Below, one piece after another: positions 21,125 to 33,229 of a stretch of DNA of 64,000 nucleotides (positions are counted from its first letter, which is position 1; each line of letters begins with the position of its first letter). The notes under the pieces are model-generated. The model saw only the letters and a program-made list of their open reading frames with translations, had not been told where the DNA came from and ran no database searches. The translations under genes were made by a program, and so were the position numbers. The stretch spans positions 23,498,001 to 23,562,000 of the forward strand of contig JANTQA010000023.1 in assembly GCA_027625915.1 (NCBI GenBank), written 5' to 3'. Source of the DNA: Anaeramoeba flamelloides (Eukaryota > Metamonada > Anaeramoebidae).

Positions 21125-24100
21125 TTATTTCTTGCTTTGATTAATTTGCTTCATCCAAATCCGAACCTGTTTTATATTAAATATAAAAATGTAAAAAAGA
21201 TAAGCAGCAAAAAACGAAAAATAAATAATCTTTATGTTATTAAAATAAAAATAAAAAAAGTTTGATAAAAACCATACTTTAAATGTTTTAAATAAGTCTG
21301 TGACTAATTCCCTAAAATCAATTCGTTTTTCAGCAAGAAATGAAAATGTTAATTTCCTTCGATCGAATTGATATTCTGCACTTAAAACCTAATTATTAAT
21401 TTAAAAAAAAAATTAATATAAATATGAGAAAATAAAATAATATTAATTTAAATATTCATCTTGTAATAAATAATCAAAAAATAAGAAACAGCAAAACAAG
21501 AAAGAATGAACAATAAAAACAAATAAAAAGAAACACACAAAAAAAAATAACAAACCTCCATTTGGAGTTCATGCTGTGTAATCTTTTTTTTGCAAATAAC
21601 CAAAGCTTGTATTTCTTCTTCTTCTTTAGTTGGAAGGTCGGAAATTTCTTGACTTTTTGCAAGACGGAAAATTGCTTTCTTTACGTAAGTTTCATTATTT
21701 GTGACTTGCTCTACAATTCTTCCCAGATCTTTGCCTCTATCTGCTTCGACTATTACATAGTCCCCGACACTAACCTGTACCCCCTCTGGTTGCTTAAATA
21801 AGTCATTTCGTTCTTTGAATTCAATTCTCCAAATATTTAAATTGTTCTGTTGATTGGTATTTTGATTTTGAAATTGTTTTTTATTTTGGATTTGGTTATT
21901 GTTTTGAAATTGGTTATTATTTTTGAATTGGTTATTATTACTGTTAAAATTTTGGGTTTTGTTTTGGAATTGATTTTTGTTTTGAATTTGATAATTATTT
22001 ATTTTCTTGTTGTTATTATTTTGGAATTGATTAATATTTTGAATTTGATCTGTATTAAAATTTTGGTTATTATTTTGAAATTGATTACTGTTACTGTTAA
22101 AATTTTGGTTACTACTTTGAAATTGGTTGCTGTTTTGAAATTGGTTACTATTTGGAAATTGATTATTGTCTTGAAATTGGTTACTAGTTTGGAATTGGTT
22201 ATTGCCTTGGAATTGGTTATTGCTTTGGAATTGGTTGTTTATTTGTTTTTTATTATTATTTTGGAATTGATTACTGCTTTGGAATTGGTTATTATTACTG
22301 TTAAAATTTTGGTTATTGCGTTGGAACTGGTTATTTCCTTGGAATTGGTTTGTGCTTTGGAATTGGTTATAATTATTGTTAGTGTTATTGTTGAAATTGT
22401 TTATGTTTTTAAGGCTATTGTTGTTAATTTCCATGCTTTTGTTGTTGTTGTTGATTTTGTTTTTATTTTCGCTATTTTCATTGTCAATGTTGATGTCTTG
22501 ATCAAGAGTTTTAAAATAATTTTTTCTCAAATCTCTTTTTCTATTGTTACGTTTCCCTATTGATCTGATTTGGTTCTTTCTCACGCCCCTTCCTTTCTTC
22601 ATTCCAGTTCCTCTTCCCATTCCAACACCTCTTCCTCTTCCCATTCCAACACCTCTTCCTCTTCCTCTTCCTCTTCCTCTTCCCATCCCCATCCCCATCC
22701 CCATCCCTATTCCTCTTCCTTGATTAAAATTCATCAATTGCGGATTATTTTGTGTTTGGTATCGATTGGGGTATTGATCAAATCGCTTTTTAAAATAATT
22801 ATTATTTACCTTATTATTTTCTTGTTGATTACTTTGGTTTTTTAAATGTGAAAATAAATCTTCTTGTTGAGAATTTGTGGTCAAATTTAAAGATGAGGTT
22901 TCTATTATTAGATCAGTTTGTCAAAAATTTGGAAAAATCATAATAAATTAAAAACAGCAAAAAAAAAAAAAAAACGGTTTGTGAGAGGGATTTTCAATGA
23001 AAAATTTTTGAATTGTCATTTGGTTGAGAAAACAAAACAGAAGAGAATTAATTTTTTTCAAAAAAAAAAAATCCTCTAATTCCTGATATATGAACTAGAG
23101 AAAGTAGCAAAGTCTGGAGAAATTTTAGTTGGTTTTAAGTTTATGAAAAAATGAATTCTTTTTCGGTAATTTTGCTAATAAAAAAAAAAAAAAAAAAAAA
23201 ATAAAATATAGTCGGTGTTGTATTGTCAAATTCGTTTTTTAAATAAACACATGTTGAAAACCTGCTGTTTTTGTCCGAGACTACACTTGGAAAAGAAGAC
23301 TACAAAAAAAAAAATAATAAATGACAGATCGATCAAAGAAGTGATTTTTAAAAAACAAAAAATTTTTACGTAAGGATTGTGAATTTAATTTCGAAAAATT
23401 TGATGGTGAAAAAGTCGGTGTAAATTTTAGCCCAGAAAAAGAACCGAACGCACTAAAAGTGCTTTTGTTTGTAGACCCCAAATTTTGTGTCCAAAGATTT
23501 GGGTTATTTGGAGCAGAATTTGGAACTGTGAATTTATTTAAATTAGAGCTATTTTCATTAAAACTGCTATTTTCATTTGATTTTTGATGGTAATTGTTGG
23601 TGTTTGTTTTTGGAATGGTTATATATGTTTCATTATTTACTGATCCGCTATATAGATAATTTTGTGAAAAAAAAAAGAAAAACGACCGTAAAAAAAAAAC
23701 AAAATTTTGGAATTGAACAATTAAGAGTCAAAGAATAATAAAATTGAAACAGAAAAAGCTATTAAGATTATAAAAAAAAAAAAAAAAGCTAATTTCAAAG
23801 GAAAAAGAAAAAAAAAAAAAGAAAAGAAAAATTTACATATTTCGATTGGACGATAAAGAGTTCAGGTTTGGTGAATTCATTTTGTTTTTGAATGTAAAAC
23901 TTTGGAAGTTGTTGTGCATATTCTTTTTCTCTTCTTGGGAAAAAGAAAGCTTTGGTGTTGAATTTGAGCTATTTCGAGTTCTCAAATTTGGCATCCTTTT
24001 TCCCATAGATCGTGAAAACAGATTTATTGAGGTGTTTGGAGGAGAAGAGATGGGTGAAATGCTTTTTTTAATATTTAGGTTTGTATTGGTGTTTCTATTT

Positions 24101-24375
24101 AAATTTATATTTTTGTTTATACTATTATTAACATTTCTATTTGTATTAAGATTTAAATTGGAATTTGTACTATTATTTCTATTGGTATTTCTTTTAATAT
24201 TTTTATTTGTATTTCTATTGTTATTTATATTATTATTATTTTGCAATTTGTTATTTGAAAATTGTGTTGTATTTTTTGAACGCCAATTTTCAGAATTAAT
24301 TCCCATTGACTGTACTTGTTCTTGTAATTGGGTTGTGCTGTAATTGTTTGAAAAATTACTTTTATTGTTTGTCAT
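21125..24375 (-). CDS. PSP1 C-terminal domain protein with RG and N/Q tracts
   Basis: Five exons on the minus strand: 24375-23837, 23647-23370, 22901-21556, 21388-21278 and 21166-21125. All four introns are GT-AG and the phases (2, 1, 0, 0) restore one frame of about 771 residues. The frame opening at 22884 has no ATG and continues upstream, supporting the splice. Exons 1-2 are Asn/Ser-rich. Exon 3 has a GRGRG/GMGMG tract, then long Asn/Gln repeats (NQFQ units), then the PSP1 domain: VSVGDYVIVEADRGKDLGRI, EIQALVICKKKI, then AEYQFDRRKLTF and KRIDFREL in exon 4, ending RIWMKQI in exon 5. PSP1 domains occur in yeast Psp1, trypanosomatid mRNA regulators and bacterial RicT/YaaT. RG plus prion-like composition suggests an RNA-granule role, which is inference. 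A 44-base A-run lies about 60 bp upstream of the ATG. Confidence 0.85.
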
Positions 24376-24431
24376 AAAATCAAACCGTTTTTAAAAACCA
24401 CTTATTTGAAAGGGCTATTGGCCCAAACAAA

Positions 24432-24432
<1 letters not shown>

Positions 24433-24476
<44 letters not shown>
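24433..24476. repeat. A44 homopolymer upstream of the PSP1 gene
   Basis: An uninterrupted run of 44 A, the longest homopolymer seen in the window, lying in the 5' flank of the minus-strand gene (poly-T on its sense strand). Length may be unreliable in assembly. Confidence 0.9.
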
Positions 24477-24477
<1 letters not shown>

Positions 24478-25150
24478 AAAAATAAAGTTCAAATTTAAAA
24501 TTTGAGACAAAGAAAAAAAAATGATTCCAGTTCTTTTTTACTTTTTTTTTATGATTGGCAGTAAGAGAATACTTTGATTGTTTAGGTATAACAGCAACTA
24601 ACAAAAACTCTCTATTTAACTTGGTTCAGCAATTTATTTTTTTAATCAAGATTATGAATCAAAAAAGAATTAATATAATTTGTCTGGTCGTTTTCAAAAA
24701 GCACAACTAAAAAATTGTTGAGTGCTTACAAATCTATTTTTTCAAGACTTTAATTTTTTTGATCATAACTTTTACTTTTTTGACGTTTTATTATTTAAGT
24801 CTTAAAGAAACAAGTTACAATTTCGTGACCAACAGAATAATTTTTGTTATAATATGAAAATCTTCTAACAACCAAACCCTAAAGTAAATTATTAATGTTC
24901 TATTTATGGCTGGATACTTAAGGGAATAAAAATTACACACCACGACTAAAACTTAAATAAAAGTGGTTTATTATTAAACATTACTTTGGTTCTCAAAGTT
25001 CTTGATTCTCAAAAAATTTTAAAAAAATAAAACTTTTATTTTCTCAAGATCCCCAAATAAAATTCCAGAGAAAATAATATTTTACAAACAAACACAAACT
25101 AAAGAAACTTATTGAATACTGATAAATTCAAATTTATGTAATCGAATTTT

Positions 25151-25354
25151 TAGTTCAATTTCACATTTCTGGAATCTCATATCACCACTTTTAAAAACAA
25201 CACAACATAACAATATTTTGAAGGATCAACTAATTTAATAAAGTTTCTTTAACATTTAAACCAATAGAATGCTTTATTCACAGCATGTATGTAAAAAATT
25301 TGAAAAAGGAAAATAAAGTAAAAATTTTCATATATTTATTTGAATTTATCAGTC
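25151..25354. repeat. Dispersed repeat D, copy 1
   Basis: About 200 bp, starting TAGTTCAATTTC, with a middle ATTTAAACCAATAGAATGC block and ending TATTTGAATTTATCAG. Relatives lie at 54899-55096, 59192-59393 and 61568-61765. The consistent head and tail suggest a short mobile family of unknown class. Confidence 0.6.
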
Positions 25355-26436
25355 TGTAAATTGTTTAATGAAGATTTAATTATTTTTAGGAGATCTAACA
25401 CTAAGAACTTGGATAGATATTCTCAGGCTTTATTTTTAGTATATTTAGTAATTATTTGAATAAATTTTTCTTGAGAAATGTTATCTTCATATAACTATTC
25501 AAGAGATCTCAAAAAAAAATAAAAATGAATAATAATCTATTATAAAATTCTACTTTAGAAAAAAGACCTTCAATTTTGATTACTATTATATATATTTTAT
25601 AGTACAACACCTTTTCAAAAGCAATTCATTTTATTTAGGAATATACTTTTAATATTCTTTAACATTTTTTTGATAGATTAATTGAATTCTCCCCTTTTTT
25701 TTGTTTGAGATTTTGTGTTTTGATAACTTTTTGATTATTGATAAAATACTGTTCATTATTAATATGAAAATAATAAACAATATTTTGAATTAAGTTTCTA
25801 AAGTATCTTAATATTTTTCGAGATAATAATTTTGAATTTTCATAAATAAAAATTCCACATTCTTTATAACTTTTAAACTTTTTAAGGATAAATTAAAATA
25901 TTTTTCAACAACATTTCCTTGACTTTTATCCAATAAGGAAACAAAATATATCTGAATAATAAAATCAAAAATAAAAAAACTGTTTAAATAGTTTTCACAT
26001 CTTTTAAATTTGTTATCAAATTGCAAAATTTCAAAATTTAACCAGTTTTAATTACGTTTTTCTGGAAATAATTGATAAAGATGATATTTCATTTTTTTCA
26101 ATTTCTAATTAATTTAACAAATAATTTAATATTTTATGATAACATGGTTAAATAAAGTCTATGTAAAAAAAAAAAAAAAAAAAACAAATCAAGATTTTGG
26201 TCTTCTTGTTGACAATGAAAATTAATTGGATTTTAATAATCGAAAAACTTTTATTTTGATAAATTAACCGTTGAATTAGAAAAATAATAATTTTATCAAC
26301 ATACATAGAACCCCCATAGAATAATTATATTGAAAACTGAAGCAAAATAAAGACTATAATTAATGATTAGACGAATATATAATTACATATTTGGTTTCGA
26401 TTTATTTCACAATTTAATTAAAATTCACTTTAAAAT

Positions 26437-26675
26437 CAGTTCTTCATTTAAAAAACAAACTTTCAACCAAATTTAAAGCACAAAAATAACCTCAAATTAA
26501 GGCACAAAATTCAAATTCTAGTAAAATAATTTGTATAAAAATAATTCCAAAAAATTTGTTTTTTAATTTGATATTTTTTTACCTCTTTAATTGTCACTGA
26601 TTGTTTGCACCTTAATTTGAGATTATTTCAGTTTATTAACTTTTAATGGAAGTTTGTGTTTTAAAAGTGAAGCAA
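26437..26675. mobile_element. Diverged palindromic MITE (relative of 32914-33110)
   Basis: The left arm has ACAAACTTTCAACCAAATTT and CTCAAATTAAGGCACAAA. The right arm has CACCTTAATTTGAGAT and GAAGTTTGTGTTTTAAAAGT. These are the same motifs as the near-perfect palindrome at 32914-33110, but with many substitutions and indels. Confidence 0.65.
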
Positions 26676-28540
26676 AATTTATTAAAAAATACTTTATTAT
26701 CAGACATTTTGTAAATCTCATTCATACCATCCCAAAAAAAATTTGAGTTTCTTCAATTAGAGAAAGCGTCAACATCTATCAATCAACACTTTTGATTGTT
26801 AAAAAATTTTATTTTTTATTTATGTATACCCTTCAATTATATTCAATATTTAAAATTATTACCTTAAAAAAAATTATTAATTATTTTTTTTTTCCATCAC
26901 TTTAATTGATATCTTAACACTTATTATAATAAAATTTAAAATACTTGAGGAAAACGAGAATGTAAAAAAAAAATGTTTCTTTGACATTAAATTTAAAAAT
27001 TACTCAAACTATTAAATGTAAAAGAAAAAGATAAAAAATTTCATTCAATAGTCCAAAATAATCATCTTCTCAATAAATAAAAAAATCATCAAAAGTCCCA
27101 ATTCTAATCATATAATTAATAATTTAAACTTATCTAAGGAATTAAAACTTTTAAATTTACCTGATTTTAAAACTTTTTTTTTTGAAACTGAATGAAAATT
27201 TTCTTTCATTTATTTTGTAACAAATAGTATCAATTTTATTGAATCATAGTTTGTTAAAAAAAGGAGAAATCAGAAATCTAATTATGAATTTGTTAATTTT
27301 CTGTTTTATATTTTTATTAAATAATGAAATAATTTTCCCCCATCTTATCTCATTTTATTTTTGCATTTTTATTCATGAAAATCAATTCATTTGGATTTTT
27401 TTATTTTTGCAAGATCGATAGTAACTGGCCAAAATTACGTTATTATATCGTTATCAAAAAAGTTAAAATGATTGTAGAAAAATAATATTGATTTCTCTTG
27501 AAATTTTATTTGATCTTTGATGGGAGATCAAATAAATACATTTTTTTTTCTCAATAAGGAACCTAAGAATTTGAGTATTTCAATTTTTAAGAAAATATAT
27601 TGATTTATTAGTTTTAATTTATAGAGACATCAACTATTCTTTTGATGTTTATTATTCCACTTATAACTTATTTGTTCTTCAAAGATAAATTATATAAACA
27701 ATAACTGATATTTGAAAAAAAATATGTAACAAATTTGATTAAAATAAAGTTTATATACATGTTTCATATAACTTGTTGAGTTTTATAAATCAGCGACCTT
27801 AAAACAATACTAGGGTTGATTTTGTACCAAATTTTCAACACTTGTATACCATCTTGAAATTAAAAAATAGCATAAAAATATATTTAAATACCCACTATAC
27901 AAGACTTATTTTAAAGTTATTTTTAACATATAGATTATAGACTTTCAATCTTGATGTATTTTTCTCATTTTTAAGAAAGGTCAAAATTCATTATATATTA
28001 AAATTATTTTTGAAAAAATTATTTTCTCTGAAGAAGAAAGAAATCTTATTGCCAGTGAAAATTTTTTTAGTAAAAATAACATTTAATAAAGAAAAAGTGC
28101 TAAAATATTTAAATAAACCAGTATAAAAAATTAACTTAATTTCAAAAAAAAAATACCACATAATAATTTTAAATTTGATAAAAAAAATATTATTTCCTGA
28201 TTAAAATTTGATTTTGAACCAATTATTTCTTTTTGCCAAATAAAAAAACCGGAGAAAAACCAACCGACTATTAATTTAAAAATTTGATCAAAATTTATTA
28301 AAAATGTCTAAAATCCCATGTATTACTTCAATAAATAACTTTTAATTTGATTATTTCTTAATAATATTTTATTACCAAATCTCAATAAATTATGTGATAC
28401 AGTAATAATTTAACAATCAACTGTATCAATAGACTTTACTATCATTTCTCATTTTGCTTAAATATTTTTAAAAAATCAAAAGTTTCCCAATCGAATAACT
28501 GCAATGGGGAGATTTAGGTATATTATCAAATAAATTCTTT

Positions 28541-28780
28541 ATAAGCCAAATTTCAAAATTAGGAAAAAACTTTTTTATTATTATTTTTTTCTTTTTTCAT
28601 AAGTCTTTCAAAAATTAAAATGATAACATAATATTTTTATTTATTAATTTTTATTGGATATTATCCCAAAACACTTTAGTAACATGCATTATTATTCAAA
28701 AAAAAAAAAAAAAAAAGCTATTAAAAATCTTTTTTTCTGATGGAAAATCTGTCCCCTATTTTTGAAATTACGCTTAGTAT
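28541..28780. mobile_element. Small TIR element
   Basis: Left end ATAAGCCAAATTTCAAAATT and right end, inverted, ACTAAGCGTAATTTCAAAA form an inverted repeat of about 25 bp around 190 bp of AT-rich DNA. The motif resembles the sequence near 5953 and the termini of the dead mariner at 19362-20372. Confidence 0.5.
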
Positions 28781-30075
28781 AAAATTCAATTATTTCAATC
28801 CCTTAATATTTAAAAAAGAATGATACATAATCTTTTAAATTTCAACAAGTATAATAAATTATTGAAAAAAATTATGAAAAAGTAATGTTTTCTGGATTCT
28901 CTTTGATTCAATATTTAATTGATTTTACATGAAGTATTTAGTCTAAGAGAACACTTGGTTCTTAAAATATGATTTTTAATAAATCAAATTTGTAACTATC
29001 AGGCCAAAGAACGACTCGGTATACCAATTAGAGACTTTTAAAACTTGATTTAAGTTTCAAAAATATTTGATTTCAATTTTATTTTCCTAGTTTGAAAATA
29101 AGAAGAAATTTGAATTTGTTATTTGTTCATAAAATCTATTCAGAAATTACTAAAAGTGAGATTTCATAAAAATAGAAATGTTTTTTAAATTTTTCTTTTT
29201 CAAAATACTAAATTCTAAACATAAAAGATCATAATCCTATTATTAAAATTTTAAAACAACAAATTCTAGAAAAACCTATAACTCATTTCTTAAAAATTGA
29301 TAATGGATTCTGTTTATTAGGTTGAATATCATTCTTGTGAAAATACATACTCAATTACCCAACGAAAAAAATCAATATACAAGAGTTACTAATACTTTAA
29401 TTTTTTAGGCTTGGGGCTTTTTTGAAAAGAAGAGAAAAAGAAAAAATATCGGAATTTTAAAATCCTTTTGTTTCTACAATAAGTGAATAAAAGTAAATAT
29501 AACTATATTTCTCACAATAAATAAGCACTCTGTCTTGGAAAAAAAAAAAACACAATAAATTGATTATAAAAAAAAAAAATGTTAAAATTATAATTAATAC
29601 CAATGAATTAATTTTAAAACCAAAACAGGTTGAAATTATGGTCATTAATTTATAATTATGAAACCAATAATTTTACCCTAAATTACCTTTCCGGAATTTA
29701 AGTCTAAGAAGCACCTAAAATATAATCTACACATCTTCAATAATAATAAATAAATAGATAAAAGGTTAAAATTTCTAGTTTTTAGTTTAAATTTTTATAC
29801 GAAAAAAAACATTCATTAAAAATTTGTTTTACAACAAAATTTTAGAGAAAATAACTTTAATAATTGAATTCAAACAAACAAAACTAATAATAATAAATTA
29901 ATAATTGAAACTTTTGGAGAATTTTTTGAAAATTTTTGAGACTTTTTTTTAGAATCAAAAATATTTTTTTTTTAATTGTTCCTTCATAAAACAAATCTTT
30001 GATTTATAAAAGAATATTTAATTTTTGTAATTAAAAATACAGGAATAAAATTTTTGAAATCAATAATTATTATTT

Positions 30076-32352
30076 TTATTTTTCAAATATTATTTCTTTA
30101 TCAACATTTAAATCATTGATATATCTCCTTCTTCTTTTTAACTGCTGTGAAGGGTTATAATCAATTATTTTGAAAATTAATGGGAATAAATGAGGAATTG
30201 ATCTTTTTTTTTGTAAAATATCAAGCAATTGTTCTGCCCCCCCGATTTCAGTTTTATTTTGATTATCGATAAATTTCACAGCTTCAACTTCTTGATATCC
30301 AATTTGTATTGTGACTGAGATAGTTCCAATACCATTTTTTAAATTTAAAAAAGACATTTCAATGAATTTTGGAGGTTCTGTGCATATTTCAACACTGAAA
30401 AAGGAAGATTTCATAACAGAATTATCTTCAATGCCATTCTTATTTTTATCATCATCACCACCGCCACCATCTTTCTTACCCTGTTCATCATTCTGGGAAT
30501 TTTCATTAATATTAATATTAAAATTATTATTATTATTTAATTTTTTTCGATTAATAAAATTTAAATTAGCATTAGAATTTTTCTTTGAAAGATCTTTAAA
30601 GCAAGACAAAAAAAGTTCATTAAATAATAATTGCTGTTTTATTAAATTTAATACCATAACAATATTTTCTGATTTCTTTAATGGTATTTTTTGAATAAAA
30701 ACACCAGAATGGCATTCTCCAACAAGATGGAACATGATTTTGGAATTTTTTTGTTCTGGGCAATCAGCAAAGCATTGCATCCCATTCTTTAATAAATTGG
30801 GCACAAGGATATGCTCTAATAACCTATTTGGTTCATTTTTTTTCCTCTTTTTTTTATTACCCTTTTGTGGCTTTTCTCTAAGAAAGGAAGTCGAGATCTT
30901 TGACAAAATTTCTTGAATTTGTGAGATTGTTATTGGGAAAGAAGGCTTGAAGAATAAGGTTAACGTATAACTCGATAAAAGTTCTAATCTATGTTCATCT
31001 TTATTAACCAAATTGTTTACATTGGTTAAATTATTATTATTATTCATCAAACTATTAGTGTTAATGTTATTGTTGGTATTTGTGATGATGCTAGTATTAG
31101 AAATTGCCAAAGATGAATTTTGTTGATTTAAGATATTTGAAGATATTATCTTTTGATATTTGTTATTAATCGTAGTAGTAGTAGCCCTAGTTAGAGACCT
31201 TCCAATTAATGAAGGATGGAATTGATCCAACTCCAATATTGCCTCATTAATTATAATTTTTTTTTGATCCCCTTCCATTTGTTTATAAAATTCAAGTACT
31301 GTCCCCTCGCAACGCTTTGTAATTACTGCAAAATCTTGAGAGACTAATTGACATAGCTTTGAATAAGTTTTTTCCAAAAGTGATTTTAATTCTAAACCAT
31401 TTTTTAAGCCAAAAATTTCATATAATGTAATTAATTTTTTGAATTTGAATTTAAACATTTTTAATTCTGGATCTTTTTGATCGTTCAGCACTTGTTTTAA
31501 TTCCTGATTAATAATTTCGATAATTGAAACATTATTATTGAATTGATTTTCTGTTTCTGTTTCTTTTTCTATTTCTTTTTCTTTTTCTTTTTCTGTTTCT
31601 GTTTCTTTTTCGATTTCTGTTTCTTTTTCATTACTTTCTTTTTTAATTTCAATTTCAATATCCATTTCGTTTGTATTAACTTTTTTTCTTTCCTTTCCTT
31701 CTTCAAATTTTTTTTCTTCCTTTACAATTTCCTTTTCTTTTTCATTATCGTTTTCATCTTCTTCCAAAATTGAATTGAATGTTACACTTTGTACAATACC
31801 GTCGTAATCAATAGCAAGATCTAAGAGTATTTGTTCATTGGCAAGAGTTATTAATACCTTTTCGTTGCTTTGCGTCATGTCCCATTCTAAATGCAAGTCA
31901 AGCGAGATCTTTTGTAATAATTTGACACGCTCATGAAGAGAAAACGATAAGTGCGAGATAGACATTGTTTGGTTTTGTCTTTCAATCATTTTGAAACATT
32001 CACCAACCTCGTTTTTTAGTTTGACTGCCTTGGGATGGTTTAACCAAAATTTATCCAATTCCCTGAAATGCTTTCTTAACGTTCCAATATATTCTTTTGT
32101 ATGATGTGACATACCACCCTGGTAGCGCAATAATAAAGTGTGGTTTGATAAAATATGTGAAAGATCATTGCAGTATTTGTCAAATAATGTCCTTTCGGTC
32201 TTGATACCGATCGACCCAAACGAATGAAGATCGCCTTGTGGGATGTTCCTTAAAGAGGAAATTCTTGTTTTCAATTTCTTTAAGATCGTGGATATTGATT
32301 GTAGTTCTTCGATTTCTTGATTATTGTTTGGAATTGGTTGTTCCAATTCCAT
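30076..32352 (-). CDS. Probable Mediator complex subunit 1 (Med1-like)
   Basis: Single-exon 758-residue protein beginning MELEQPIPNNNQEIEELQS. Residues about 130-205 resemble the start of the Med1 domain: SHLSFSLHERVKLLQKISLDL, then a short beta region with ANEQILLDLAIDYDGIVQSV, matching the family pattern of a helix carrying 'erv.lLekia' followed by 'l.ldi.y..G.V..V'. A long K/E tract (about 205-270) and Asn-rich segments (about 410-450 and 605-640) interrupt the domain, as in other proteins here. Later blocks (EFYKQMEGDQKKIIINEAIL; TLTLFFKPSFPITISQIQEI; FLNLKNGIGTISVTIQIGYQ) fit the remaining beta-rich Med1 region. Med1 would act in the nucleus in the Mediator middle module. A divergent homologue of another helical protein cannot be excluded from sequence alone. 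Confidence 0.55.
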   Translation of the reverse strand: MELEQPIPNNNQEIEELQSISTILKKLKTRISSLRNIPQGDLHSFGSIGIKTERTLFDKYCNDLSHILSNHTLLLRYQGGMSHHTKEYIGTLRKHFRELDKFWLNHPKAVKLKNEVGECFKMIERQNQTMSISHLSFSLHERVKLLQKISLDLHLEWDMTQSNEKVLITLANEQILLDLAIDYDGIVQSVTFNSILEEDENDNEKEKEIVKEEKKFEEGKERKKVNTNEMDIEIEIKKESNEKETEIEKETETEKEKEKEIEKETETENQFNNNVSIIEIINQELKQVLNDQKDPELKMFKFKFKKLITLYEIFGLKNGLELKSLLEKTYSKLCQLVSQDFAVITKRCEGTVLEFYKQMEGDQKKIIINEAILELDQFHPSLIGRSLTRATTTTINNKYQKIISSNILNQQNSSLAISNTSIITNTNNNINTNSLMNNNNNLTNVNNLVNKDEHRLELLSSYTLTLFFKPSFPITISQIQEILSKISTSFLREKPQKGNKKKRKKNEPNRLLEHILVPNLLKNGMQCFADCPEQKNSKIMFHLVGECHSGVFIQKIPLKKSENIVMVLNLIKQQLLFNELFLSCFKDLSKKNSNANLNFINRKKLNNNNNFNININENSQNDEQGKKDGGGGDDDKNKNGIEDNSVMKSSFFSVEICTEPPKFIEMSFLNLKNGIGTISVTIQIGYQEVEAVKFIDNQNKTEIGGAEQLLDILQKKRSIPHLFPLIFKIIDYNPSQQLKRRRRYINDLNVDKEIIFEK

Positions 32353-32913
32353 TTTTTTATTCCTTTTAATTATGTATTTATAGATTGATGGAGAAGAAGG
32401 GAAAATAATTTAAAAAAATGATTTTTGCTTTTCGGATTATTATATTTTAGAGGATAAAAATACTTGTGATGGAAAAAAAAGTTTTATTACATATTTAAGT
32501 TTAGTACATAATTATTTTCGTTCCTAACGGATCGATTTGCACATCATTTATCTTTTCTAGGTTGATATACACATGACTACAAATATATATGAAATCATTG
32601 AAATTTCATTTAAATTTCATATAATTTCATTTTTTTTTTTTTTGGAAATAAATTTCGTTTAATATTCATTAAAATTTCAATTGAATTTCCTTTGATGAAA
32701 TATGACAAAAAATACAAGAATTTTTCTTTAAAAATTCCATAAAATTTCAACATAATTTCAAGTATATAAATTCAAATGAAAAATGTATGAAAATTTATGT
32801 ACAAGAAAAATATAAATATAATTACAAGTTTTTTTAAACAAATTTTTAATAAAATATTAGAAAAAAATAATAAAAAAAAATAGAGCTCAAAATGAATTTT
32901 AAATATGTGTTTA

Positions 32914-33110
32914 CAGTCAGTTTCACTTTTAAGGCACAAACTTTCAACGAAATTTAAGGCACAAAAAAAATCTCAAATTAAAGCACAAAATTCAAATTCT
33001 AGTAAAAATAAATTGTAAAAAAAAAAATTCCAAATTTTGTGCCTTAATTTGAGATTTTTTTGTGCCTTAAATTTCGTTGAAAGTTTGTGCCTTAAAAGTG
33101 AAACTGACTG
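32914..33110. mobile_element. Near-perfect palindromic MITE in the transposon's left end
   Basis: A 197-bp element starting CAGTCAGTTTCACTTTTAAG and ending with its reverse complement. TA lies on both sides. The arms contain AAGGCACAAA three times each. The two arms match almost base for base, so it could fold into a single long hairpin. TA target and CAGT ends suggest Tc1/mariner mobilisation. Both the high arm identity and its location inside another transposon indicate a young insertion. Confidence 0.85.
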
Positions 33111-33229
33111 TATATTAAATTAAATCTATAAAAATTTGAAAGCTGAATATAAAAAAAACGGAGAAAAGATATAAGTTTTATTTTATTTTGTAAGATTATT
33201 TGATTTTTTAATATATATATTCTGATATT

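Larger units (their letters stand above)
24477..30075. other. 5.6 kb gene-poor stretch
   Basis: AT-rich sequence with dispersed repeat D (25151-25354), a diverged TIR copy (26437-26675) and another small TIR element (28541-28780). Short open frames at 25808, 27239 and 29457 are composition-driven and not accepted. No tRNA-like or rRNA-like sequence was noticed. Confidence 0.5.

Noticed and set aside
21850-22563. 237-residue plus-strand frame rich in V, L and I
   Set aside because: It is the antisense of the NQFQ repeats of the PSP1 gene.
22884-22884. Start of the PSP1 gene at 22884
   Set aside because: The codon is TTG, the frame continues upstream to a splice acceptor, and two upstream exons join in phase.
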